A stretch of 11,522 bases of DNA. It comes from JAPYTU01 sp036166735. GTDB taxonomy: Bacteria; Bacteroidota; Bacteroidia; Cytophagales; MED-G16. The stretch covers positions 1 to 11,522 of the forward strand of contig JAYZHG010000041.1 in NCBI GenBank assembly GCA_036166735.1, given 5' to 3'. A program made the translations under genes and the position numbers. This document shows positions 1 through 7,146 of the stretch, piece by piece; position 1 is the first letter of the stretch; each line of letters starts with the position of its first letter. Under the pieces are notes generated by a model that worked only from the letters and a program-made list of their open reading frames with translations, ran no database searches and had not been told where the DNA came from.

Positions 1-15
1 TAACATGAAAATTTA

Positions 16-1392
16 ATGTTTAAAAGACTTACTATAGCAATACTTTTAACATTATCACTTTTAGCTCTCGCCATTAAACCGCTAGATAGATCTCCACTAG
101 AAGAGAGTTTATATTATCAAAACACAATCAAAACATTTGATTCTATAAAAAATAACATGCCTCGACACATTAATGGTGACACCATTAAAGTTGGATGGGC
201 AAAAAAATCTCTCATACCAAAATACAAAACTCCTATGGCAGGATATGGGGCGAGAAAAGGAGCACATTTTGAAGGTATCGAAGATAGCATCTGGGTTAGT
301 GCTGTAATCTTTGATAACGGAATTTATCGCTCAGCATACATCTCCATGGATTTATTAATTATTCCTCCTACCCTGAATACAGAAAAATTGGTAGAAGGAT
401 TAGATTTAGAGAGTAAAAATATTTATTTCACCGCTTCCCACACACACTCAAGTATAGGAGGATATCTTGAACGATTAGCAGGAAATCTATTTGGAGGAAC
501 ATTTGACGCTAAAATCTTAGAATTTATAAGAAATCAAACTCGAAATGCAATAATTGAAGCTACAAAAAATCTACATAAGGCTCGCATAGGATATGCATCC
601 ATTTACGCTGCAGATTATATAACAAACAGACTTGTTGGAGATTCATTAGGAACACATGACCCATACTTAAGAATGATAAAAATTGAAAAGGATAACGGAG
701 AAAATGGAATTATTTTTTCATATTCTGCACACGCAACTTGCTATGGAAGAAAACAATTAAATCTCTCTACTGATTACCCTGGAAAAGTGGTAGAAAAATT
801 AGAAAAGAATGAAAAAATTGATTTTGTAGTATATGGTGCAGGTGCTGTGGGAAGTATGAGTCCCCGTTCAAGACATAAAATAGAATCTAAAAAAGTAATG
901 GAAATAAGTGACGGCATTTCAGAAGAACTTCTTAATGCTTTCAGATCCGTGGGAACTAAACACGAATTCAAACTTCATTCAAATACCATTAACATACAAC
1001 TAAGAGAAGAATCTTACAAATTAAATTCTTACTTAATTTTTAGACCTTGGTTGTTCAAATGGCTTGTGGGAAATACTAAAAAATACATTTCATACCTAAG
1101 GATAGGAGAAAATCTTCTTGTTGGTACTCCTTGTGATTTTTCAGGAGAATTAGTTAGTCCCATTGAAAATTCATTATCACCTATTGAAAACCCATTATCA
1201 AATAAAAAGTTAAATTTGATGATAAATAGCTTTAACGGATGTTACATAGGATATGTAACTGATGATAAATGGTATGACAAAAATGATATTTACACATACG
1301 AAACATATACAATGAACTGGTTTGGACCATATAATGGAAGATACATATCTGAATTAATAAAAAAAACAATAGAAATCAATGAGAATAATTAG
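16..1392 (+). CDS. Neutral/alkaline non-lysosomal ceramidase-like hydrolase, exported or membrane-anchored
   Basis: This 458-residue protein resembles the N-terminal catalytic domain of neutral ceramidases, zinc amidases that release the fatty acid from N-acyl-sphingosine. Residues 5-20 are a hydrophobic signal or anchor after a Lys/Arg start, so it should act outside the cytoplasm. Visible family motifs are ASHTHS (140-145, zinc-ligand histidines), YSAHAT (236-241, second histidine region), LSTDYPGKV (250-258), GSMSPR (279-284, the position of the family's nucleophilic serine, S282), PCDFSGEL (372-379, candidate ligand E378) and GYIGYV-type CYIGYVTDDKWY (409-420, candidate ligand tyrosine). 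Full-length bacterial ceramidases are nearer 650 residues; the C-terminal immunoglobulin-like domain is absent. A 21-nt tandem duplication gives SPIEN twice (381-392) just after E378. The ATG forms TAATG with a possible stop of an upstream gene at 14-16. The 3' end overlaps the next gene by 14 nt. The family call is good; ceramide as the true substrate is unproven. Confidence 0.85.
   Translation: MFKRLTIAILLTLSLLALAIKPLDRSPLEESLYYQNTIKTFDSIKNNMPRHINGDTIKVGWAKKSLIPKYKTPMAGYGARKGAHFEGIEDSIWVSAVIFDNGIYRSAYISMDLLIIPPTLNTEKLVEGLDLESKNIYFTASHTHSSIGGYLERLAGNLFGGTFDAKILEFIRNQTRNAIIEATKNLHKARIGYASIYAADYITNRLVGDSLGTHDPYLRMIKIEKDNGENGIIFSYSAHATCYGRKQLNLSTDYPGKVVEKLEKNEKIDFVVYGAGAVGSMSPRSRHKIESKKVMEISDGISEELLNAFRSVGTKHEFKLHSNTINIQLREESYKLNSYLIFRPWLFKWLVGNTKKYISYLRIGENLLVGTPCDFSGELVSPIENSLSPIENPLSNKKLNLMINSFNGCYIGYVTDDKWYDKNDIYTYETYTMNWFGPYNGRYISELIKKTIEINENN
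1156..1197 (+). repeat. Two-copy 21-nt in-frame tandem repeat inside the ceramidase-like gene
   Basis: Copies at 1156-1176 and 1177-1197 encode SPIENSL and SPIENPL. Five of seven codons differ only at synonymous or near-synonymous positions. It reads as an in-frame duplication that lengthens a loop just after the predicted zinc ligand E378. Whether relatives carry one or two copies cannot be told from here. Confidence 0.7.
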
Positions 1393-2494
1393 CATCATAC
1401 TTTTTTCACTAATTTTAAATTTTAATGCAACATCTAATAAAAGAGCAGACAACATCCAGTCTGACTCCTTAAGATTAAAAATTTCTCAAATGCTTATTTT
1501 TGGAATAGGCGATTTAAAAAAAGTGCTAGAATCTGATTCTATGCTAGATGCATATTCAAAAAATTATCTAGGAGGAATTATATTATTTGAAAAAAATATT
1601 AACAAAAAAAGGGGGAAACATCATCTAAAAATTTTAATTGATGAAATACAACGTATATCACAAATCCCATCATTTGTTGCTATTGACGAGGAGGGTGGTA
1701 AAGTAAATAGATTAAAACCTGAATATGGTTTTCATCAAACAAAATCCGCTAAATATTTAGGGCAATTGAACAATCTTGATTCAACTTATTACTACGCCAA
1801 ATTAACAAGTTCATTATTAAAAGAATTAGGAATAAATGTCAATTTTGCACCTACTGTTGATCTTGCATTAAATCTTGAAAATCCCGTTATTTATAAATAC
1901 GAAAGAAGCTATGGAAAAGATCCTGAAAAAGTACATTTTCATGCTCTTAATTTCATAAAAGCCCATAATGAAAATAATATTATTACCGCAATAAAACATT
2001 TTCCAGGACACGGAAGTTCTTCTACCGACACACATAAAGAAGTTACCGATGTTTCAAAATCTTGGATAATTGAAGAGCTTTTTCCTTACCAAAAATTGAT
2101 TGATGAAGGAGTTGTTACAGGTATTATGAGTAGCCACGTAGTTAATAGTCAACTTGATGATAGTATGCTTCCTGCAACGCTTTCCAAAAAAACTTTAACA
2201 ACTATCCTTAGAGAATTTCTTTCTTATAAAGGTGTTGTTTTTTCAGATGACATGCAGATGAGTGCTATAACCAAGTACTATGGTCTTGAAAATTCTATTA
2301 TTCTAGCAATAAATAGTGGCATTGATATTTTACTTTTTTCTAATAATCAAACAGCTAAAAATAAAGTATCTCCAGATCAGATAATTTCATTAATAGAAAA
2401 AAATATTGAAGATGGTAACATTTCACTGCTAAGAATTAATGAATCATTTAGAAGAATTATAAAACTTAAAAAGAAAATAAATCTTATTGATTAG
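1379..2494 (+). CDS. Glycoside hydrolase family 3 beta-N-acetylhexosaminidase (NagZ-like), exported
   Basis: This 371-residue protein is a single-domain family-3 enzyme expected to cleave terminal beta-linked N-acetylglucosamine, for example from peptidoglycan fragments or chitin oligomers. The NagZ hallmarks are all visible: AIDEEGGKVNRL (101-112), INVNFAPTVDL (152-162), KHFPGHGSSSTDTH (206-219), in which D217 and H219 form the Asp-His acid/base pair peculiar to NagZ-type enzymes, and GVVFSDDMQM (285-294), with D290 the expected nucleophile. Residues 1-17 look like a signal peptide with possible cleavage near NA/TS, so the protein should be periplasmic or surface-located, unlike the cytoplasmic NagZ of enterobacteria. 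There is no extra C-terminal beta-lactamase-type domain as seen in many Bacteroidota homologues. The ATG lies inside the end of the ceramidase-like gene (14-nt overlap), suggesting coupled translation. Its last 11 nt overlap the convergent acylase gene. Confidence 0.9.
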   Translation: MRIISIILFSLILNFNATSNKRADNIQSDSLRLKISQMLIFGIGDLKKVLESDSMLDAYSKNYLGGIILFEKNINKKRGKHHLKILIDEIQRISQIPSFVAIDEEGGKVNRLKPEYGFHQTKSAKYLGQLNNLDSTYYYAKLTSSLLKELGINVNFAPTVDLALNLENPVIYKYERSYGKDPEKVHFHALNFIKAHNENNIITAIKHFPGHGSSSTDTHKEVTDVSKSWIIEELFPYQKLIDEGVVTGIMSSHVVNSQLDDSMLPATLSKKTLTTILREFLSYKGVVFSDDMQMSAITKYYGLENSIILAINSGIDILLFSNNQTAKNKVSPDQIISLIEKNIEDGNISLLRINESFRRIIKLKKKINLID

Positions 2495-4568
2495 GACTAT
2501 ATATTCTTACCGCGTCACTAAAAATTTTTTCTTTGTCTAGAGTCATTAATTTCCTTTCCTTATTAACATACTTTATCATTTGATCAGTATAATGTGGACT
2601 GTCTGGATTATTGGAATTGCCATAAGGAAGTATCGTTTCAATTTCAATAGCATCATGAGAAAATTGTATTAGCATTATGTATGACTCACCAGATACTGCT
2701 TTTAATCTTCCATTTTTATACCCTACCACATCAGAAGGTGCAATCATATCATCTAATCCAGATACAGGTAAATTAACATTACCTTTAATATGTCTCTGCA
2801 GGTCTCCCAAAATAATATCAATCTTTCCAAAATGTTTTTGCAAATATTTCTCTGTCTTTTTTATAGCCTGAAGATGATATAAATCGGGAATCACTACATT
2901 TTTTTTAAGTTTATTTTCAAACATAATATCTCTAATAAATTTATAATACACCCTCCATTGAGCAGCACCTAAATTATTATATCCTGCCCTTTTGTCCCAG
3001 TTATGAAGGATAGAAATCAATTCCTTATGTTTAGGAAATTTTTCTACTTGCAAGCTAAAAAGTGAATTCAAATCATTACGATATAAAATTTTCTCAGGAT
3101 ATTTTTGATCATATTTTATTGTCTTAAAATCTTCATATGAAACCTTATCATAATCCTCTATAAGTTCCATAAATCGTAGACTCCTATTATTTTCTTTCTC
3201 TCTAAAATTAAATGTTGAAACAAAATTTTCTTCTTTTAAATTATATTTTTTGCTTGTTGAATTAAAAGGTGAGTTGTTGGTATTAAAAATGTAACCACTT
3301 AGAGGATTAAGTAGTTTTGGTAAGTCTTCATAAGGATGATATGAGTTTAAAATTAAAGATGATGTATCTCCAAGAATTACTTTTTCCCAATCAATACTAC
3401 TATCTCTAACAGAAAGCCTAGCATTACTCATATAAAAAATATTATCTTCTTTATCTGCATATACTATATTGAACCTAGGAATTCCTACGAGACCTAGAGC
3501 ATTTTCAAATTCCTCAAAATTAGAAGCTTTACTCATTTTAAACCACTGCTCAACTGCACTTATATTATTTAAAGAAGGTGAATAAAATGAAAAATATCCT
3601 TTCTTATTTTTTATCACTGGACCAAAGTCTGACCAAATAATTTTTCTTTTTATATTAACTTTTATTCCAAACAATACTTTTACTAATATTTTGATTTCTT
3701 TACTTTCAAACTCTTTCCAAGCACCATCAATTTTATATTCATTTTCATTCTTTGGATTAATAATAAGCTGATAAACGTCATTAATATCTGGATAGTTATA
3801 TGTATGCGTCCAAGCTAAATTATTATTAGTTCCTATCACAGGAATTGGCAAACCTGGAAACAATCCACCAAGCATATTCCATCCTTCATTACTATTTATG
3901 TGAGCCTCATACCAAGAAAATGGTCCCTCTAAAGGTTGGTGAGTATTAACATTTAAATATGTTTTTCCATCAGCAGTTTTATTGCTATTAAAAGCAAAAG
4001 CATTAGATCCAATTGTACTTCCAATATTATCTACGCCATCAAGAGTTTTAATTAAATCAATATTATTACTAATTAATTGCCCTATAACATCGCCGGTATC
4101 AGAAAAAAGATGAAGCATCAAATTAAGTCCAGTTAAATAATCATGAATAGTTAAGGGAAATGAATTTTTAACTAGTACTTTTTCAGGATGCTTTTTTGCG
4201 TATGCATTTAACCCCTCTAAATATCCATATATCACATTCAATCCTTCTGGAGGAAGGTTTTGTAATTCTCTTTTTGCCACACTTCTGCATCTTAATAATT
4301 CAACTACATAGTCAAGAAAGGCACCTCTTACTCCATTCAATCTGCCAAGCATTTTTTTAGCAGGCAAAAAAGTTTTTTGAATTGTTTGAAAATCATCCTC
4401 TGCATGTGCCCAGGCAAGACCATAAGCAGCTTCTTTATCAGTATTTCCATAGATATGTGGAACCCCCCATGTATCTCGAACTATAGTAATATTTGATGTG
4501 TTAACTTGACCTATAGACTGATAAGTAATACAAATAAAAAATAATAATATTTTTTTATATCGGTACAT
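2484..4568 (-). CDS. Penicillin acylase family (S45) N-terminal-nucleophile amidohydrolase, possibly acyl-homoserine-lactone acylase type
   Basis: From the ATG at 4568 this is a 694-residue precursor of the S45 family, which cuts itself into alpha and beta chains and hydrolyses N-acyl amides such as beta-lactams or acyl-homoserine lactones in the periplasm. An N-terminal signal peptide is clear (MYRYKK then a hydrophobic run, likely cut near residue 21). The alpha-chain start has the signature VRDTWGVPHIYG (30-41) and GLAWAHAEDDF (50-60). The self-cleavage site and nucleophile is S188 in TIGSNAF. Supporting residues are NTHQPL (208-213) and the oxyanion-region NNNLAWTHT (248-256), the latter resembling the PvdQ/acyl-homoserine-lactone branch. 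SPHYTDQ (657-663) is the usual C-terminal motif. ATGs at 4586 and 4574 are also in frame; 4568 is chosen because it directly precedes the signal peptide. It overlaps the end of lipA by 14 nt and is the last gene of that operon. The substrate is unknown. Confidence 0.88.
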   Translation of the reverse strand: MYRYKKILLFFICITYQSIGQVNTSNITIVRDTWGVPHIYGNTDKEAAYGLAWAHAEDDFQTIQKTFLPAKKMLGRLNGVRGAFLDYVVELLRCRSVAKRELQNLPPEGLNVIYGYLEGLNAYAKKHPEKVLVKNSFPLTIHDYLTGLNLMLHLFSDTGDVIGQLISNNIDLIKTLDGVDNIGSTIGSNAFAFNSNKTADGKTYLNVNTHQPLEGPFSWYEAHINSNEGWNMLGGLFPGLPIPVIGTNNNLAWTHTYNYPDINDVYQLIINPKNENEYKIDGAWKEFESKEIKILVKVLFGIKVNIKRKIIWSDFGPVIKNKKGYFSFYSPSLNNISAVEQWFKMSKASNFEEFENALGLVGIPRFNIVYADKEDNIFYMSNARLSVRDSSIDWEKVILGDTSSLILNSYHPYEDLPKLLNPLSGYIFNTNNSPFNSTSKKYNLKEENFVSTFNFREKENNRSLRFMELIEDYDKVSYEDFKTIKYDQKYPEKILYRNDLNSLFSLQVEKFPKHKELISILHNWDKRAGYNNLGAAQWRVYYKFIRDIMFENKLKKNVVIPDLYHLQAIKKTEKYLQKHFGKIDIILGDLQRHIKGNVNLPVSGLDDMIAPSDVVGYKNGRLKAVSGESYIMLIQFSHDAIEIETILPYGNSNNPDSPHYTDQMIKYVNKERKLMTLDKEKIFSDAVRIYSPNQ

Positions 4569-5430
4569 TGACATGTCTTTCAGCATGGTAAGAAGAACGA
4601 ACTAATGGCCCTGATTCTACATACTTTAACCCTCTTTTTAAACCCTCTTCTCTATACATATCAAAAGTATCAGGGTCAATAAAATTATCTACTTCCAAAT
4701 GCATTTTTGTAGGTTGCAAATACTGACCAATGGTTAGAATATGAAGGCCATGTTCAACCATATCATCTATTGTTTTAAGAATTTCATCTTTTGTTTCTCC
4801 AAGCCCTACCATTAAACCAGATTTTGTTCTTTTGCCACATTCTTTTGTTAGTTTAATTTGTTCTAAACTTCTTTCATACTTAGCTTGTGGCCTCACCCTT
4901 TTATAAAGTCTCTTTACAGTTTCAATGTTATGAGATACTACTTCTTGTCCAGCATCAATCATTCTATACAAGGCATCCCAATTAGATTTAACATCTGGAA
5001 TTAATGTTTCTATAGTTGTAGAAGGAGAAAGTTTTTTTGTCAACTTAACGGTTTGATACCAAATTTCAGCACCTCTATCTTTTAGTTCATCCCTATTCAC
5101 AGATGTTATAACAGCATGTTTAATACCCATCTTTTTTATAGCTTTTGCAACTCTTAATGGCTCCAAAGTATCATATTCTGGGGGTTTCCCCGTTGCAACA
5201 GCACAAAAAGTACAGCTTCTAGTACAAACATTTCCTAGAATCATAAAGGTAGCAGTTCCAGCACCCCAACATTCACCCATATTAGGACAGTTCCCACTCT
5301 CACATATGGTATGCAATTTATACTTGTCTACAATATTTCTTACTTTTTTATACTCCTCTCCAACAGGTAATTTTACCCTTAACCACTTTGGCTTTTTAAA
5401 CCTTGACACAACTCCATTAGATTCATTCAT
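4555..5430 (-). CDS. lipA: Lipoyl synthase
   Basis: This radical-SAM enzyme inserts two sulfur atoms into the octanoyl chain carried by lipoyl domains of 2-oxoacid dehydrogenases and the glycine cleavage H protein; it is cytoplasmic. Of its 291 residues, the auxiliary iron-sulfur cluster is held by C43, C48 and C54 (CESGNCPNMGEC). The radical-SAM cluster is held by C69, C73 and C76 (CTRSCTFC). The family's C-terminal RSSY motif, whose serine ligates the auxiliary cluster, is at 278-281. Length and motifs are normal, so it looks intact and active. The ATG at 5430 is followed directly by a normal N-terminus. It lies 34 nt downstream of the unknown exported protein, and its 3' end overlaps the acylase start, so it is probably the middle gene of a three-gene operon. 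No octanoyltransferase gene (lipB) is in the window. Confidence 0.97.
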   Translation of the reverse strand: MNESNGVVSRFKKPKWLRVKLPVGEEYKKVRNIVDKYKLHTICESGNCPNMGECWGAGTATFMILGNVCTRSCTFCAVATGKPPEYDTLEPLRVAKAIKKMGIKHAVITSVNRDELKDRGAEIWYQTVKLTKKLSPSTTIETLIPDVKSNWDALYRMIDAGQEVVSHNIETVKRLYKRVRPQAKYERSLEQIKLTKECGKRTKSGLMVGLGETKDEILKTIDDMVEHGLHILTIGQYLQPTKMHLEVDNFIDPDTFDMYREEGLKRGLKYVESGPLVRSSYHAERHVNVPI

Positions 5431-5439
5431 ATGAAAGTG

Positions 5440-5451
5440 TAATTTAAATTA
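5440..5451. repeat. 12-bp perfect palindrome in the leader of lipA
   Basis: TAATTTAAATTA reads the same on both strands and sits 10-21 nt upstream of the lipA ATG, in the 34-nt gap after the preceding gene. A second small palindrome, TACGTA, is at 5455-5460. It could be an operator, but its pure A+T content makes chance likely in this genome. Confidence 0.35.
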
Positions 5452-5464
5452 AAGTACGTAAATA

Positions 5465-6184
5465 TTAGTATTTTCTCCCGTAGAATAATGTAATAAAGGC
5501 ACTAGTAAAAATAGATTTATTTTCTGCAGTAGGCATTATAATTATTTTTTTTGTAAAGGCTTCAGCTAAAAATCCTACTTCGATTGCAGTAGAAGATTTC
5601 TTAGTTCCAAATTCAAAATTTACTGCTGTTTTAAAATTTATACCCGGTCGGATTTTCATCTCTTTAAATCCTTCGGTAAAACTCGCAACACCTATTACAT
5701 TATTAAAATTATGAATATCAGGATCAAAAGGTTCAATTTCCATTCTACTATTCCTATTGTACTTAATATAATAAGGAATTTGCATCCCTATACTAGGTCC
5801 AATTGCAACCTGAGCATTTACCTGAATTCCTTGTTGATCTTTTTTAGAAAATAAAATCATTTCTCTACCATACTGTCCTCGAAATGAAAAAAAATAATTC
5901 TGTTTAGCCCAAATGAAGGTCCTCCCATATCCAAGAGCTGAACTATATTTATTTTCTTTAGAATGTTTTACATTAACAAGTTCTACTCCTATTGTACTAT
6001 ATAATTTTTCTGCAATTTTATTACTGAATTTTAATACTCCTCCTCCAATAAGTCCGCCATTAGTATTTTTATTTATTCCCCAAAGTATTTCACGTTCATA
6101 ATCAAAATAGTCAAGTTCTTGAGCATTAATATGAATGCTTATAGAGGAAAAAAAAATTATTATAGACAAATACTTTTTTAACAT
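5465..6184 (-). CDS. Unrecognised exported protein, probable outer-membrane beta-barrel
   Basis: I do not recognise the family. From the ATG at 6184 the product is 239 residues. It begins with a clear signal peptide (MLKKY, a hydrophobic run, then HINAQE, with cleavage likely after INA at residue 21). The rest is rich in alternating hydrophobic and polar strands with Gly and aromatic residues, such as LIGGGVLKF, YFFSFRGQYG and VAIGPSIGMQIPYY. It ends in an aromatic-rich strand FITLFYGRKY, consistent with a small outer-membrane barrel. No catalytic motif is visible. An upstream in-frame ATG at 6211 would add nine residues; 6184 is preferred because it gives a compact signal peptide. It is the first gene before lipA, separated by only 34 nt, so it is probably transcribed from the AT-rich divergent region to its right. 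Its job is unknown and the link with lipoylation may be only operonic. Confidence 0.75.
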   Translation of the reverse strand: MLKKYLSIIIFFSSISIHINAQELDYFDYEREILWGINKNTNGGLIGGGVLKFSNKIAEKLYSTIGVELVNVKHSKENKYSSALGYGRTFIWAKQNYFFSFRGQYGREMILFSKKDQQGIQVNAQVAIGPSIGMQIPYYIKYNRNSRMEIEPFDPDIHNFNNVIGVASFTEGFKEMKIRPGINFKTAVNFEFGTKKSSTAIEVGFLAEAFTKKIIIMPTAENKSIFTSAFITLFYGRKY

Positions 6185-6317
6185 AGAACAAAAAATTTGC
6201 ATAAAAATCAATGTTACATTATTTTAATAATATTATAACGTAAAATTATATTTTTATGTGAAAAATAATATATAATTATATTTTAGTATAAATCTTAATG
6301 CATAATATTCTAAAAGA
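6185..6317. promoter_or_regulatory. Divergent intergenic region between the barrel/lipA operon and the OsmC gene
   Basis: These roughly 130 bases separate two divergent genes and so should hold promoters for both directions. The sequence is almost entirely A+T. I do not find a clean Bacteroidota -7 element (TAnnTTTG) on either strand; the nearest on the minus strand is TAACATTG, one mismatch away. An 11-bp direct repeat lies inside and is listed separately. Confidence 0.45.
6244..6284. repeat. 11-bp direct repeat, copies 30 bp apart
   Basis: AATTATATTTT occurs at 6244-6254 and again at 6274-6284, exactly 30 bp (about three helical turns) apart, in the divergent promoter region. Such spacing suits two copies of a regulator on one DNA face, but the low complexity makes coincidence quite possible. 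Confidence 0.35.
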
Positions 6318-6725
6318 ATGAATCATACAATAGAAAACAAATACATAGGAAATCTAAGAACTTCATCAAAACATCTAAAATCAGGAGATAATGTGATAAC
6401 TGATGCTCCTACAGACAATAATGGAAAAGGGGAAGCATTTGCTCCTACAGATCTTGTGTCTTCAGCACTATGTAGCTGCATGAGCACAGTAATGGGAATA
6501 TGTGCCAATAAAGGAAATTTTTCTATGCCAAATTCCACGGCAACAATTACAAAAATTATGGGAGTAGATCCAAGAAAAATATCCGAGATAACAATAGAAT
6601 TTACATTTGAAAAATCTGAGTTAACAGATGCTCAAAAAAATAAGTTAATGTCTGTAGCTGAAAACTGCCCTGTAGCAAAAAGTTTGAATCCTGATATTAA
6701 ACAAAACTTAACTTTTAAGTTTTAG
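6318..6725 (+). CDS. OsmC-family peroxidase-like protein
   Basis: OsmC/Ohr proteins are small cytoplasmic dimers that reduce organic hydroperoxides with a pair of cysteines. This 135-residue product has the family layout: an N-terminal beta section, FAPTDLVSSALCSC (41-54) leading into the central helix, and ENCPVAKSL (116-124) at the second active-site position. C54 and C117 are the likely peroxidatic and resolving pair; C52 and C62 are extra cysteines near the first site. The length fits the OsmC/YhfA branch better than typical Ohr, though which oxidant it handles cannot be read from the sequence. The ATG is preceded by AAAAGA, a weak purine-rich site. Its stop is one base from the stop of the convergent DoxX-family gene, leaving no room for a separate terminator. 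Confidence 0.9.
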   Translation: MNHTIENKYIGNLRTSSKHLKSGDNVITDAPTDNNGKGEAFAPTDLVSSALCSCMSTVMGICANKGNFSMPNSTATITKIMGVDPRKISEITIEFTFEKSELTDAQKNKLMSVAENCPVAKSLNPDIKQNLTFKF

Positions 6726-6726
6726 A

Positions 6727-7146
6727 CTACTTAATTTTTTTTGAAATATAATAATCGACTGAATACTTTCCTGGTCCTATAATAAACAAAGCTATAAATA
6801 CAGTAAAAAACAATACTGCTTTTTCCATTTTTCCAAATGGATCACCAGCATGAGCTACAGTAATAGCAATAATAAAATTATACATTACAGGTATAGAAAA
6901 AATTCTGGTTCCAAAACCTATCAAGACAAAAAAAGCACAAAATAATTCTGCAAAAATTACTAGAGATAAAGTAAACTCACTGCTTAGAAACAAATGGCTC
7001 ATAAATTTTGTGGATAAAGATTCATAATTCATCAGCTTTCCATACCCATGTGTCATAAGTGAAGCAGAGACACCAATCCTAAGAACCAATAATCCAATGG
7101 CAGTACACCAACTTGTATCAGAAAAATGTAGTAGATATTTTTTCAT
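6727..7146 (-). CDS. DoxX-family integral membrane protein
   Basis: This 139-residue protein has four predicted membrane helices (about 15-33, 57-76, 82-100 and 109-124), as is usual for DoxX proteins of the cytoplasmic membrane. Family marks are LLVLRIGVSASLMTHGYGKL (19-38) in the first helix, GFGTR (77-81) before the third, AHAGDPF (98-104) and the closing GPGKYSVD (124-131). The biochemical role of most DoxX proteins is unsettled; some are tied to quinone-linked electron transfer or, in mycobacteria, to oxidative-stress complexes. It is convergent with the OsmC gene (one base between stops) and divergent from ispF. The ATG at 7146 is the only sensible start. Confidence 0.88.
   Translation of the reverse strand: MKKYLLHFSDTSWCTAIGLLVLRIGVSASLMTHGYGKLMNYESLSTKFMSHLFLSSEFTLSLVIFAELFCAFFVLIGFGTRIFSIPVMYNFIIAITVAHAGDPFGKMEKAVLFFTVFIALFIIGPGKYSVDYYISKKIK

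Noticed and set aside
1..16. Tail of an upstream gene ending TAA at 14-16, or a mini-frame ATG AAA ATT TAA from 5
   Set aside because: Only a few codons are visible, so an upstream gene cannot be supported; the TAATG junction is merely suggestive.
774..971. Minus-strand open frame of 65 codons
   Set aside because: Lies wholly inside the ceramidase-like gene, opposite strand, with no family likeness; a shadow frame.
2677..2871. Plus-strand open frame of 64 codons
   Set aside because: Antisense to the conserved C-terminal part of the acylase; no protein-like features.
5913..6101. Plus-strand open frame of 62 codons
   Set aside because: Antisense to the barrel-like gene; proline/leucine-rich composition typical of a shadow frame.
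6323..6538. Minus-strand open frame of 71 codons
   Set aside because: Antisense to the conserved first half of the OsmC gene; no independent support.
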